Shown here piece by piece: positions 1-6,191 of a stretch of 8,363 bases of DNA. Under the pieces are notes generated by a model that had not been told where the DNA came from, searched no databases, and was given only the letters and a program-made list of their open reading frames with translations. The stretch is from Beijerinckiaceae bacterium (lineage in GTDB: Bacteria > Pseudomonadota > Alphaproteobacteria > Rhizobiales > Beijerinckiaceae). The position numbers were made by a program, and so were the translations under genes. The DNA is taken from NCBI GenBank assembly GCA_027346205.1, contig DAIESR010000541.1:1-8363 (forward strand), given 5' to 3'. The number at the start of each line of letters is the position of its first letter. The stretch's first letter is position 1.

Positions 1-93
1 CTGCCGTGGCAAAGGGCCTTGCTCGCCGATCCCGACCACATGGAATCGCTCGCGATCCATATGATCGAGACAAATCGGCTCTGTTTCAAATAG
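1..93 (+). CDS. Possible 3' end of an unidentified gene (partial)
   Basis: Frame 1 is open from the window edge to a TAG at 91-93, giving 30 codons. The sequence begins LPWQRALLADPDHMES and ends in NRLCFK. Third positions are mostly G or C up to about codon 23, which fits coding use in this genome. The last seven sense codons and the stop lie inside the leader of the repeat that starts at 74, so the present C-terminus may be supplied by the repeat. I do not recognise the protein. Frame 3 is also open (to the stop at 171-173). A minus-strand start at 60 (MDRERFHVVGIGEQG, running off the left edge) is a competing reading. The call is tentative. Confidence 0.35.
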   Translation: MPWQRALLADPDHMESLAIHMIETNRLCFK

Positions 94-140
94 ATAGAGC
101 ATGTCCCGGAAAAGTCTATCAACTTTTCCGGGACATGCTC
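74..140 (+). repeat. Hairpin repeat copy 1 (leader plus perfect inverted repeat)
   Basis: The core is a perfect 19-bp inverted repeat. Left arm GAGCATGTCCCGGAAAAGT is at 97-115, the loop CTATCA at 116-121, and the right arm at 122-140. A 23-base leader (74-96, starting ATCGGCTCT) precedes it and is shared with copy 2 (19 of 23 bases). There is no T-run after the stem, so it does not look like an intrinsic terminator. It lies 25 bases upstream of the gluQ start, in the same orientation. Similar CCGGAAAAG hairpins are dispersed in Hyphomicrobiales genomes; that is general knowledge, not a search result. The 7-base TCGAGAC occurs at both edges (65-71 and 139-145). Confidence 0.9.
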
Positions 141-165
141 GAGACCGATTGGTTCAGGCTGAGAA

Positions 166-1074
166 ATGACTAGGTCCTTTTTATCGCATGTGTTCCGTTT
201 CGCGCCTTCGCCAAACGGATATCTGCATCTCGGACATGCTTATTCGGCCCTGGTCAATCATGAAATGGCGCAGGCGGTAGGTGGCAGCCTCCTGCTGCGT
301 ATCGAGGATATCGACATCGCGCGTTGCCGTCCGGAGTTCGAGCAGGCAATCTACGAGGATCTGCATTGGCTCGGCCTTTCGTGGGAAGAGCCGGTGCGCC
401 GGCAATCGGAACATTTCGATGCTTATGCCGAGGCACTCGCGCGGCTCGCGCAGCAGGATCTTGTCTATCCTTGCTTCTGCTCGCGGGGCGAAGTCGCGAA
501 TATTTTGGCGGAACAGCCCGATTGGCCGCGCGATCCCGACAGCTCGCCGCTCTATCCGGGCACTTGCAAGCATCTTTCGACTTCGGAACGACTTTCGCGG
601 CTGGCCGCTGGTCAGCCGGCGGCGTTGCGCCTCGACATGAAGGCCGCGCTTGCGCAAGTGAGCGCAAGAATGGGCCAGAAGATCGGTTGGCGCGAATATG
701 GCGGCGGCATGCAAGGCCGCGAAGTGACGGCCGATCCGGTGCTTTGGGGCGATGCCGTGCTCTCGCGCAAGGACATTCCGGCGAGCTATCACATCGCAGT
801 CGTCGTCGATGATGCTTTGCAGGGTGTAACCGATGTCGTGCGCGGCGAGGATCTGTTCAATGCCACGAGCTTACATCGCCTGCTGCAGATCCTGCTCGAC
901 CTGCCGGCTCCCTGCTATCATCATCACGAGCTGCTGCGCGATGCGGGGGGCCGCAAATTGTCGAAGAGCCTCAGAGCCAAATCTCTGCGAACCCTGCGTC
1001 ATGAAGGGCTGACGCCCGACGAGGTGAAAGCGCAATTCGGCCTGCCGCAGCGCAATTTCGCCTTCGTGCCTTAA
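166..1074 (+). CDS. gluQ: Glutamyl-queuosine tRNA(Asp) synthetase
   Basis: This 302-residue protein is a truncated glutamyl-tRNA synthetase paralogue (GluQRS, YadB family). The family activates glutamate and attaches it to queuosine at position 34 of tRNA(Asp), in the cytoplasm. The sequence shows the class I signature HLGH at 21-24 after FAPSPNGYL, and RIEDID at 45-50. The zinc site C103-x-C105, Y130, C134 matches the Cys-x-Cys/Tyr/Cys ligand set of E. coli YadB. SYHIAVVVDD (207-216), VVRGEDL (224-230) and the KMSKS-like loop KLSKS at 264-268 follow. The C-terminal anticodon-binding domain of true GltX is absent, and the length is typical of GluQRS. The ATG at 166 has only a weak Shine-Dalgarno; a GTG at 190, nearer the conserved FRFAPSP, is possible. 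The gene converges on pqqC with 41 bases between them. Confidence 0.95.
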   Translation: MTRSFLSHVFRFAPSPNGYLHLGHAYSALVNHEMAQAVGGSLLLRIEDIDIARCRPEFEQAIYEDLHWLGLSWEEPVRRQSEHFDAYAEALARLAQQDLVYPCFCSRGEVANILAEQPDWPRDPDSSPLYPGTCKHLSTSERLSRLAAGQPAALRLDMKAALAQVSARMGQKIGWREYGGGMQGREVTADPVLWGDAVLSRKDIPASYHIAVVVDDALQGVTDVVRGEDLFNATSLHRLLQILLDLPAPCYHHHELLRDAGGRKLSKSLRAKSLRTLRHEGLTPDEVKAQFGLPQRNFAFVP

Positions 1075-1115
1075 TCCGGGTTCGATCGCAGGCCCAGCTG
1101 TCGCTGCTGCGCCAT

Positions 1116-1904
1116 TTAGGTTGCAGCTGTGTCCGGCCTAAAGGCGCCGGGCGGAATGAGGCCGGGCGAAACATAGGCATGATGCAGCACATCGAGCTGC
1201 GCCCAAAGCACATCGCATTTGAATCGCACGGCGCTGACGCAGGCTTCCTGCTCCGCGCGCGTTTGCGCATGCGTCTTGACATAATCGAGGGCGAATTGTG
1301 CATCGCGCGGCGCTTGGCTCAAACGACGCTTGAAATAAGCGAGTACATGATCGTCGATGAAGCTGTAATTCTCCAGCATGCCGGCGATGCGCTCGCGATG
1401 GATCGACGGCGCGAAAAGCTCTGTGAGCGAAGACGCGACGGCGACAGTAAGCGGCTGCTCGCGGACGAAATGAACATAGGATTCGACGATGTGCCGTGTT
1501 GCCGGCAGTGCGCCGCGAAACGACGTTACATGGTCGCGGTCGAGTCCGAGACCATCGGTGAGCACGAGCCAGCGCTCGATCCCGCCCGGCGCGTCGCCAA
1601 AGCCGTCGTGATCATGGATGCGGCTGATCCACTCGCGCCGTAATTCGCGATCATGCGTGCGGCTGATGAGCGCCGCATCCTTGCGCGGTACGGCCTCCTG
1701 ATAGCAATAGCGGTTGAGTGCCCACGCCTGTACCTGGCCCTTGTTGAGCTTGCCGCCATGCAAGAGCTTATGAAAGACATGCTTGTCGTGATAGCGTTCG
1801 GCGCCGACAGCGCGGATCGCCGCTTCGAACACATCCGGCGGCATGAGTTGCGATGCGGGGACGGGCGTGGAACCAGAAGGCGTCGGGCTCGTCATCTCAT
1901 TCAT
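1116..1904 (-). CDS. pqqC: Pyrroloquinoline-quinone synthase PqqC
   Basis: The 262-residue protein matches PqqC, the cofactor-free oxidase of the last step of PQQ synthesis. It closes the ring of AHQQ and oxidises it with O2 in the cytoplasm. Against the Klebsiella enzyme, recalled from memory, all key residues fall at a constant offset of 15: H39 (H24), H99 (H84), H169 (H154), R172 (R157), Y190 (Y175), R194 (R179) and K229 (K214). SSLTELFAPSIH (158-169) and YFKRRLSQ (190-197) are family hallmarks. I chose the ATG at 1904 because GGAGA (1912-1916) sits 7 bases upstream; the longer frame starting at 1964 would begin inside the hairpin repeat. There is no PqqD domain after the fold, unlike the PqqC/D fusion of Methylobacterium. 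No pqqA, B, D or E is in the window, so this copy stands apart from its usual partners. Confidence 0.95.
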   Translation of the reverse strand: MNEMTSPTPSGSTPVPASQLMPPDVFEAAIRAVGAERYHDKHVFHKLLHGGKLNKGQVQAWALNRYCYQEAVPRKDAALISRTHDRELRREWISRIHDHDGFGDAPGGIERWLVLTDGLGLDRDHVTSFRGALPATRHIVESYVHFVREQPLTVAVASSLTELFAPSIHRERIAGMLENYSFIDDHVLAYFKRRLSQAPRDAQFALDYVKTHAQTRAEQEACVSAVRFKCDVLWAQLDVLHHAYVSPGLIPPGAFRPDTAAT

Positions 1905-1911
1905 AATGTGA

Positions 1912-1916
1912 TCTCC
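1912..1916 (-). promoter_or_regulatory. Shine-Dalgarno of pqqC
   Basis: On the minus strand this reads GGAGA, 7 bases before the ATG at 1904. It decides the start of pqqC against the longer frame from 1964. The hairpin repeat ends only 10 bases upstream of it. Confidence 0.8.
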
Positions 1917-1926
1917 GTACCGTCTA

Positions 1927-1998
1927 GAGCATGTCCCGGAAAAGTTGATAGACTTTTCCGACAAAGGACATGCTCCAAGTATTTGAAATAGAGCCGAT
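1927..1998 (-). repeat. Hairpin repeat copy 2 (leader plus bulged inverted repeat)
   Basis: Read on the minus strand, this has the same order as copy 1: a 23-base leader (1998-1976, ATCGGCTCTATTTCAAATA and four more bases), then a hairpin (1975-1927). The arms pair as 10 bp (GAGCATGTCC with GGACATGCTC) and 9 bp (CGGAAAAGT with ACTTTTCCG). A 5-base bulge, ACAAA on the plus strand at 1961-1965, separates the two stem segments on one side only. The loop is again CTATCA in repeat orientation. It lies between any upstream pqqC promoter and the pqqC ribosome binding site, pointing the same way as pqqC. No clear direct repeats border it. Confidence 0.9.
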
Positions 1999-2566
1999 CA
2001 GGCGACAATCTTCCTCCGCGCGCTGATGACGAAGGAGGGTCGTGTTCTGGTGCGAAACCCCAACTCATGCGAGCGAATGGGCGCGCCATTGCGGAACACC
2101 GCGACCCGCAGAAGCTTCGCATGTGCATTTGTGCACCGAATTAGGTTGGAGATGCTTTCGCGGTGCAATTGCGCCGCAGCATGAGATTCGGTTCTCAATC
2201 GGAACCATGTTTCACTACATGCACTGTATTTATACACCGGTAAATTGTAGCGTTTCGGATGCCGCTTGCTCCCGTGTCCAGCTCCAAATTTAGCCGGTGT
2301 CACCTTGCGTCATTTGACTTTGATCAAGTTCGCAGCGGATTCATGAATGCGAATTAGTAAGATTTTTGTGCATGATACTGTGCTGTTTCGGTTGCCGGAA
2401 ATATGCTGACCGGCCTGTGCGCCAAGAACGGGGGATGTGAGGCAACATGCTTTTCGTGCTAAAAACAAAAAAATATCGAATGTCTCATAAGCATGTCGTC
2501 CGAATGCTGAACTGCTGGGGTGGCAACATCATCTCGACCCTTTCGAAAAGAGGTGCTGACCAAACC
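1999..2566. other. Intergenic region without a convincing gene
   Basis: This divergent intergenic stretch lies between pqqC (leftward) and the outer-membrane protein gene (rightward). Base composition is lower in GC from about 2200 on than in the flanking genes. Short open frames on both strands have no ribosome binding site of note, atypical composition and no recognisable domain, so I do not call them. I see an 18-base near-palindrome, GCGGTGCAATTGCGCCGC, at 2160-2177 with one mismatched pair. There are small inverted repeats GTGCA-TTTG-TGCAC at 2123-2136 and GGTTC-7-GAACC near 2190-2206, and an FNR/FixK-like box at 2314-2327. Promoters for both flanking genes probably lie here. Confidence 0.6.
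2314..2327 (+). promoter_or_regulatory. Putative FNR/FixK-type binding site
   Basis: The sequence TTGAC-TTTG-ATCAA fits the TTGA(T/C)-N4-(A/G)TCAA dyad of CRP/FNR-family regulators (FNR, FixK, Anr). Class II sites are centred near -41.5, which would put a transcription start near 2362, about 85 bases before the alternative ATG at 2447 and 205 before the preferred one at 2567. This would make the outer-membrane protein gene responsive to oxygen or a related signal. The match is seen; the regulation is inferred, and a single 14-base match can occur by chance. Confidence 0.45.
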
Positions 2567-3553
2567 ATGCGCGCCCTCTTTGGAGCATCGATACTCGCAA
2601 TATCGTTCCTGCTCATGATGGGACAACGGGGCTTCGCTTTCGAGCGCGGGGCTTCCTTCACTGTCCTGCCGGGAACGACGATGGGGCTTCCCTATGCCTA
2701 TACGGGAACGCCTGGCCTCTATTTCTACAGCCTGGCCAACTATGGCACCGTGTCTGTGCCTCGCGAGGTCTCGCCCAACATCGGCTTCGGCCCTGGGTCG
2801 ATCAAGGCCGATGTGGCGGATGAGATTCCTGCTCTGTTGTGGACAACGCCCTGGACCTTGTTCGGCGCGCGCTATGCGGTGCTGGTCACCCAGCCGATGG
2901 TCTCGGTCAGCAGTTATGGGCAGGTGCCCGGTTTGGGGTGGGTCACACGCCAAACCGGGGGACTTCGCGACCCGATCATTTCGCCGCTCAATCTGTCGTG
3001 GGATCTCAAGAACGGCTGGCATATCGGTGCCGGTTTCAGCATGGCCATCCCCATCGGGCGTATCAAAGGCATTAACGGTCTCGACAGTGCGGGAGCCCCC
3101 TATTGGACGCTGCAGCCGAACATGGGTGTGAGCTATCTGCGCGACGGCTGGGATCTGAGCGCGACCTTGCTTTATGATTTCTACACGACCAATCCGCATT
3201 CGCATGTGACGGATGGTCAGGCGCTTTATCTCGATCTGACGGCAACGAAGATGTTCGGGCGCTTCGAGATTGGTCCGGTGGGCTATGTCGCGTTCCAGAC
3301 GACACGTGACAGCGGGGGCGATCCGGCGGCCTTTATCGCTTCGCGCGGCCTCGTCAACAGCTGCCAACCCATTGCGCCGAACGTCAGCAATGGCTGTGTG
3401 CGGGCAGCCAAGGCCGGCGTCGGAGCCAAGATCGGCTATCATATCGGTCGTGCTCAGATCGCTGTTCTCGCCACTGGATCGGTGCTCAGCCATGGCCAGG
3501 GCGGCTCCGACGGCTGGCGTGTGTGGACGCAATTTTCCTGGAAGCTTTATTGA
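2567..3553 (+). CDS. Outer-membrane channel-like protein, phenol meta-pathway/SphA type
   Basis: From the ATG at 2567 this is a 328-residue secreted protein. MRALFGASILAISFLLMM followed by GFA (22-24) looks like a signal peptide cut after A24. The rest is rich in alternating aromatic and small residues, as in a beta-barrel, and ends in FSWKLY with a terminal aromatic residue as in many outer-membrane proteins. GGLRDPIISPLNLSW (131-145) followed by AIPIG (160-164) resembles the glycine-x-x-DP and PxG pattern of the MetA-pathway phenol/SphA family, thought to transport hydrophobic aromatics or alkanes. C266 and C277 could form a disulfide in a loop. An in-frame ATG at 2447 has GAGG 4 bases upstream, but its 40 extra residues look unlike a signal peptide and push the hydrophobic segment inward. 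GAGG at 2550-2553 before 2567 is rather far away. The substrate is unknown. Confidence 0.75.
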   Translation: MRALFGASILAISFLLMMGQRGFAFERGASFTVLPGTTMGLPYAYTGTPGLYFYSLANYGTVSVPREVSPNIGFGPGSIKADVADEIPALLWTTPWTLFGARYAVLVTQPMVSVSSYGQVPGLGWVTRQTGGLRDPIISPLNLSWDLKNGWHIGAGFSMAIPIGRIKGINGLDSAGAPYWTLQPNMGVSYLRDGWDLSATLLYDFYTTNPHSHVTDGQALYLDLTATKMFGRFEIGPVGYVAFQTTRDSGGDPAAFIASRGLVNSCQPIAPNVSNGCVRAAKAGVGAKIGYHIGRAQIAVLATGSVLSHGQGGSDGWRVWTQFSWKLY

Positions 3554-3660
3554 GGCGGCCCGGGGCGTCATTCATGGGTATGCGCGCCGGCCTGACCTTT
3601 TGTCACGTCTGATCCCACGAAGAGTCAACAGCGGCGTCAAAGTCGATTAGACTTCGATCC

Positions 3661-5358
3661 ATGTCTACTTCAATTTTGTCTTCCAGCTCTTCTGAAGCAG
3701 ATGGCCGCGATCTGCTCCAACCCATTCCGCTTCTCGATGCGCTGACCGAGACGGTGGTGCGTTTTGGCGATCGTCCGGCGACGGATTTTTTCGGCAAGCG
3801 GTTGAGCTATGCGGAATTGGGTCGGCTTATCGAACGCGCGGCGCGTGGCTTCCAATTGCTGGGGGTCAAGCGCGGTACCCGCGTCGGTCTCTGCCTGCCC
3901 AACACGCCTTATTCCATCATCTGCTATTTCGCGATTTTGAAAGCCGGCGGTATCGTCGTCAATTTCAACCCGCTTTATGTTGAACGCGAGATCGCTCATC
4001 AGATCGAGGATTCCGGCACCACGATCATGGTGACGGCCGATGTCGAGAAGATCTATCCCAAGGTCGCCGCGACTTTGGGCAAGACCTGTCTCGAACGGCT
4101 CATCGTCTGTCCGATGTTGAGCCTATTCCCGATGATGAAAAGCATATTTCTGCGGCTTTTCAAATCGGCGCAGTTTTCACAGATTCCGAACGATCTGCGG
4201 CATGTGAGCTTCGCCCGGCTGATCAGCGACCATGGCGCTGTCGAGCCCGTGCCGATCGATCCGCGGATCGATCTTGCCGTGCTTCAATATACGGGTGGGA
4301 CGACCGGCGTGCCGAAAGGTGCCATGCTGACCCATGCCAATCTCGCCGCCAATGTGGCGCAGATCCGCGTTCACATGCATGATGTTACGCCGGGGCGCGA
4401 GCGGGCGCTGCTTCTTCTGCCCTTGTTCCATGTCTTCGCCATGACGGCGGGCATGAATTACTGCATCGCAATCGGCGCCGAGATCGTGCTTCTCCCGCGT
4501 TTCGATGCGCGCGAGGTGCTGCAATTCATCACCAAGAAACGTCCGACGCTCTTTCCTGGTGTTCCGACACTCTATGCCGCGCTGAATGCGAAAGTCGCGA
4601 GCGGCCGTTATGATCTCTCTTCCATTCGCTATTGCTTTTCCGGTGGCGCGCCGCTGCCGCTCGAAGTGCGCCAGAGGTTCGAGCAATTGTCGGGCTGCAA
4701 ATTGGTGGAAGGCTATGGGCTAACGGAGGCTTCTCCGGTCGTGAGCGGCAATGCGATCGATGCCGAGCCGAGAGACAATTCGGTGGGGCGGCCCTTTGTC
4801 GGCACCATGATCGAGATTCATTCGCTCGAGAACCTCAAGCTTTTGATGCCGGCCGGCGAGAAGGGCGAAGTTTGCGTGCGCGGGCCGCAGGTCATGGCCG
4901 GCTATTGGAACCATCCGGAGGAGACGGCGGCTTCTTTCATCGATGGGGCGTTGCGCACCGGCGATGTCGGCTATGTCGATGCAGACGGCTTTTTGTTCCT
5001 GGTCGATCGCCTGAAGGATATTATTCTGTCTGGAGGCTATAATATCTATCCGCGCGTGATCGAGGAGGCTCTCTATCAGAATCCGACTGTTGCCGAGGCC
5101 GCCGTCATCGGCGTCCCTGATGCCTATCGCGGCCAAGTGCCGATCGCCTTTGTGACCCTGCGGCCGGGGTGCGAGATCACTTCGGCCGAGCTGATCCATT
5201 TTCTCAAAGATTATGTCTCGCGCACCGAAATGCCGAAGACGATCACAATCCGTGGCTCGCTGCCGAAGACAGCGATCGGCAAGATCGACCGCAAGCAGCT
5301 CATCGAGGAAGAGCGCCAGCGGCGCGAGGCCGCCGCCGCGTCGCGGGGGGCGCCCTGA
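3661..5358 (+). CDS. Long-chain fatty-acid (or dicarboxylate)-CoA ligase, FadD/PimA-like
   Basis: This 565-residue ANL-superfamily enzyme makes an acyl-adenylate from ATP and a carboxylic acid, then an acyl-CoA. Visible motifs are the phosphate loop YTGGTTGVPKG (210-220), GYGLTEASPV (351-360), RTGD (432-435), the hinge region DRLKDIILSGGYNIYP (449-464) and PKTAIGK (535-541) with the adenylation lysine K541. The length and the PLFHVFAMT segment (254-262) fit medium/long-chain FadD-type ligases. Rhizobial pimeloyl-CoA ligase PimA belongs to the same group, so chain length cannot be settled from sequence. There is no signal peptide; it is probably cytoplasmic or membrane-associated. No Shine-Dalgarno is visible before the ATG at 3661. 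An inverted repeat AAGTC-GATTA-GACTT (3640-3654) lies just before the start. The outer-membrane protein gene ends 107 bases upstream on the same strand. Confidence 0.9.
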   Translation: MSTSILSSSSSEADGRDLLQPIPLLDALTETVVRFGDRPATDFFGKRLSYAELGRLIERAARGFQLLGVKRGTRVGLCLPNTPYSIICYFAILKAGGIVVNFNPLYVEREIAHQIEDSGTTIMVTADVEKIYPKVAATLGKTCLERLIVCPMLSLFPMMKSIFLRLFKSAQFSQIPNDLRHVSFARLISDHGAVEPVPIDPRIDLAVLQYTGGTTGVPKGAMLTHANLAANVAQIRVHMHDVTPGRERALLLLPLFHVFAMTAGMNYCIAIGAEIVLLPRFDAREVLQFITKKRPTLFPGVPTLYAALNAKVASGRYDLSSIRYCFSGGAPLPLEVRQRFEQLSGCKLVEGYGLTEASPVVSGNAIDAEPRDNSVGRPFVGTMIEIHSLENLKLLMPAGEKGEVCVRGPQVMAGYWNHPEETAASFIDGALRTGDVGYVDADGFLFLVDRLKDIILSGGYNIYPRVIEEALYQNPTVAEAAVIGVPDAYRGQVPIAFVTLRPGCEITSAELIHFLKDYVSRTEMPKTITIRGSLPKTAIGKIDRKQLIEEERQRREAAAASRGAP

Positions 5359-5384
5359 GAGCGCTACGCAGGTGTGGGCTTATT

Positions 5385-5792
5385 CTATCCGGAGACGAGG
5401 GTGAGCCGCTTGTCGAGCGCCTTGATGACGGGCGCGAGTTCATGGCTGCGCTTCAGCACCGAGCCATTCCCGGTAAGGACGCTATAGGCCCCCTGATTGC
5501 GCGCGAGCTTCGGCGTTTTCTCGATGCGGTAAAGCGGAAATTCCGCAGCCCGGCGAAAGATCGAGAACACCGCCTTCTGGCTCGTGAATTCGATCGCATA
5601 ATCGCGCCATTCTCCATCAGCGACCTTGCGGCCGTAAAGGTCCAGGATCTGCCGCAACTCGGTCCGGTTGAAAGCGACTTTTCCGGCTGTGGTGCTGACG
5701 GGGCTAGGCCAGGCTGGTTTGAAACCCTTGCCTTCGACAAGGGCAACCACCCGGCCCGCCTGCTGAGGATCTTCACCTGACTCCGCGCTCAT
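5385..5792 (-). CDS. DUF2794 family protein
   Basis: This 135-residue protein matches DUF2794, a small uncharacterised family I know from Alphaproteobacteria. The conserved part runs from about residue 38 (KVAFNRTELRQILDLYGRKV) through EWRDYAIEFT (61-70), AVFSIFRRAAEFPLYRIEK (74-92) and PKLARNQGAYSV (94-105). There is no signal peptide or membrane segment. A perfect GGAGG (5800-5804 on the minus strand) sits 7 bases before the ATG at 5792, making the start firm. The gene converges on the acyl-CoA ligase gene with 26 bases between the stops and no room for a normal terminator. Function is unknown. A hairpin repeat lies 74 bases upstream of the start. Confidence 0.9.
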   Translation of the reverse strand: MSAESGEDPQQAGRVVALVEGKGFKPAWPSPVSTTAGKVAFNRTELRQILDLYGRKVADGEWRDYAIEFTSQKAVFSIFRRAAEFPLYRIEKTPKLARNQGAYSVLTGNGSVLKRSHELAPVIKALDKRLTLVSG

Positions 5793-5866
5793 GAGATCGC
5801 CTCCCCGGCCATGATCGCGGAAAGCAAGGGCTGCGGCAAGCCTTGCGTGACGTTTCTACGAAGCTC

Positions 5867-5915
5867 AAGCCTGTCCCGGAAAAGTTGCTAGACTTTTCCG
5901 ATTAAGGACATGCTC
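5867..5915 (-). repeat. Hairpin repeat copy 3 (no leader)
   Basis: The plus strand shows a left arm AAGCCTGTCCCGGAAAAGT (5867-5885), loop TGCTAG (5886-5891), then ACTTTTCCG, a 5-base bulge ATTAA (5901-5905) and GGACATGCTC (5906-5915). The one-sided 5-base bulge puts it in the same orientation and subtype as copy 2. Two bases at the outer end of the left arm differ from the other copies and break pairing there. The 23-base leader is missing. The 11-mer AAGCTCAAGCC occurs at 5861-5871 and again at 5935-5945, bracketing the element. Confidence 0.85.
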
Positions 5916-6065
5916 GATGGCCTCGGTAGTAGAAAAGCTCAAGCCACGGCCAGGGGGCTTTCTTCTAAACTGTTAAAAATACGGGAGTTATTTTGAGATT
6001 GTCCGTCTTGAGACGGGACGATCGAAATCACAGTTTTGCCCTTTTGCAGCCCAGCGGACGCCCCG

Positions 6066-6191
6066 ATGCTGCGCGAGCTTATGGGGGTCGCCGTTCGGGC
6101 CGCCTGCGATTCCTTCGGATTCGTCAGCCCCCCAGCCCCCCGGGGGAATCTAGGTCCGGGCTCTCGTCGATTTATGGTGGCGACATCTTAG
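6066..6191 (+). other. Candidate short ORF or small RNA body before the orphan terminator
   Basis: A frame from ATG 6066 gives 41 residues (MLRELMGVAVRAACDSFGF and on) and stops with TAG at 6189-6191, exactly where the terminator stem begins at 6190. The only ribosome binding hint is GCGGA about 7 bases before the ATG; a second in-frame ATG lies at 6081. I do not recognise the peptide. The same stretch could equally be an untranslated small RNA, since GGGGG and CCCCC blocks could form a long stem. The 5' end is not determined. The reason to list it is the terminator downstream, not the ORF itself. Confidence 0.2.

Noticed and set aside
97..140. Perfect 19-bp inverted repeat as a rho-independent terminator
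   Set aside because: No T-run follows on either strand, and the same unit recurs in 5' regions of other genes, so it is treated as a dispersed repeat.
2042..2293. Plus-strand open frame of 83 codons in the same gap
   Set aside because: It is Cys- and His-rich by chance composition, with no domain, and it overlaps the opposite-strand frame; coding use is unlike the real genes. GGAGGG lies just upstream near 2035, but this alone is not enough.
1998..2303. Minus-strand open frame of about 100 codons upstream of pqqC
   Set aside because: It has no ribosome binding site, no recognisable domain and unlikely composition, and it overlaps the probable promoter region of two genes.
2459..3571. Long minus-strand frame (370 codons) opposite the outer-membrane protein gene
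   Set aside because: The plus-strand protein has a signal peptide, barrel pattern and terminal aromatic residue; the minus frame is Arg/His-rich and looks like a high-GC shadow.
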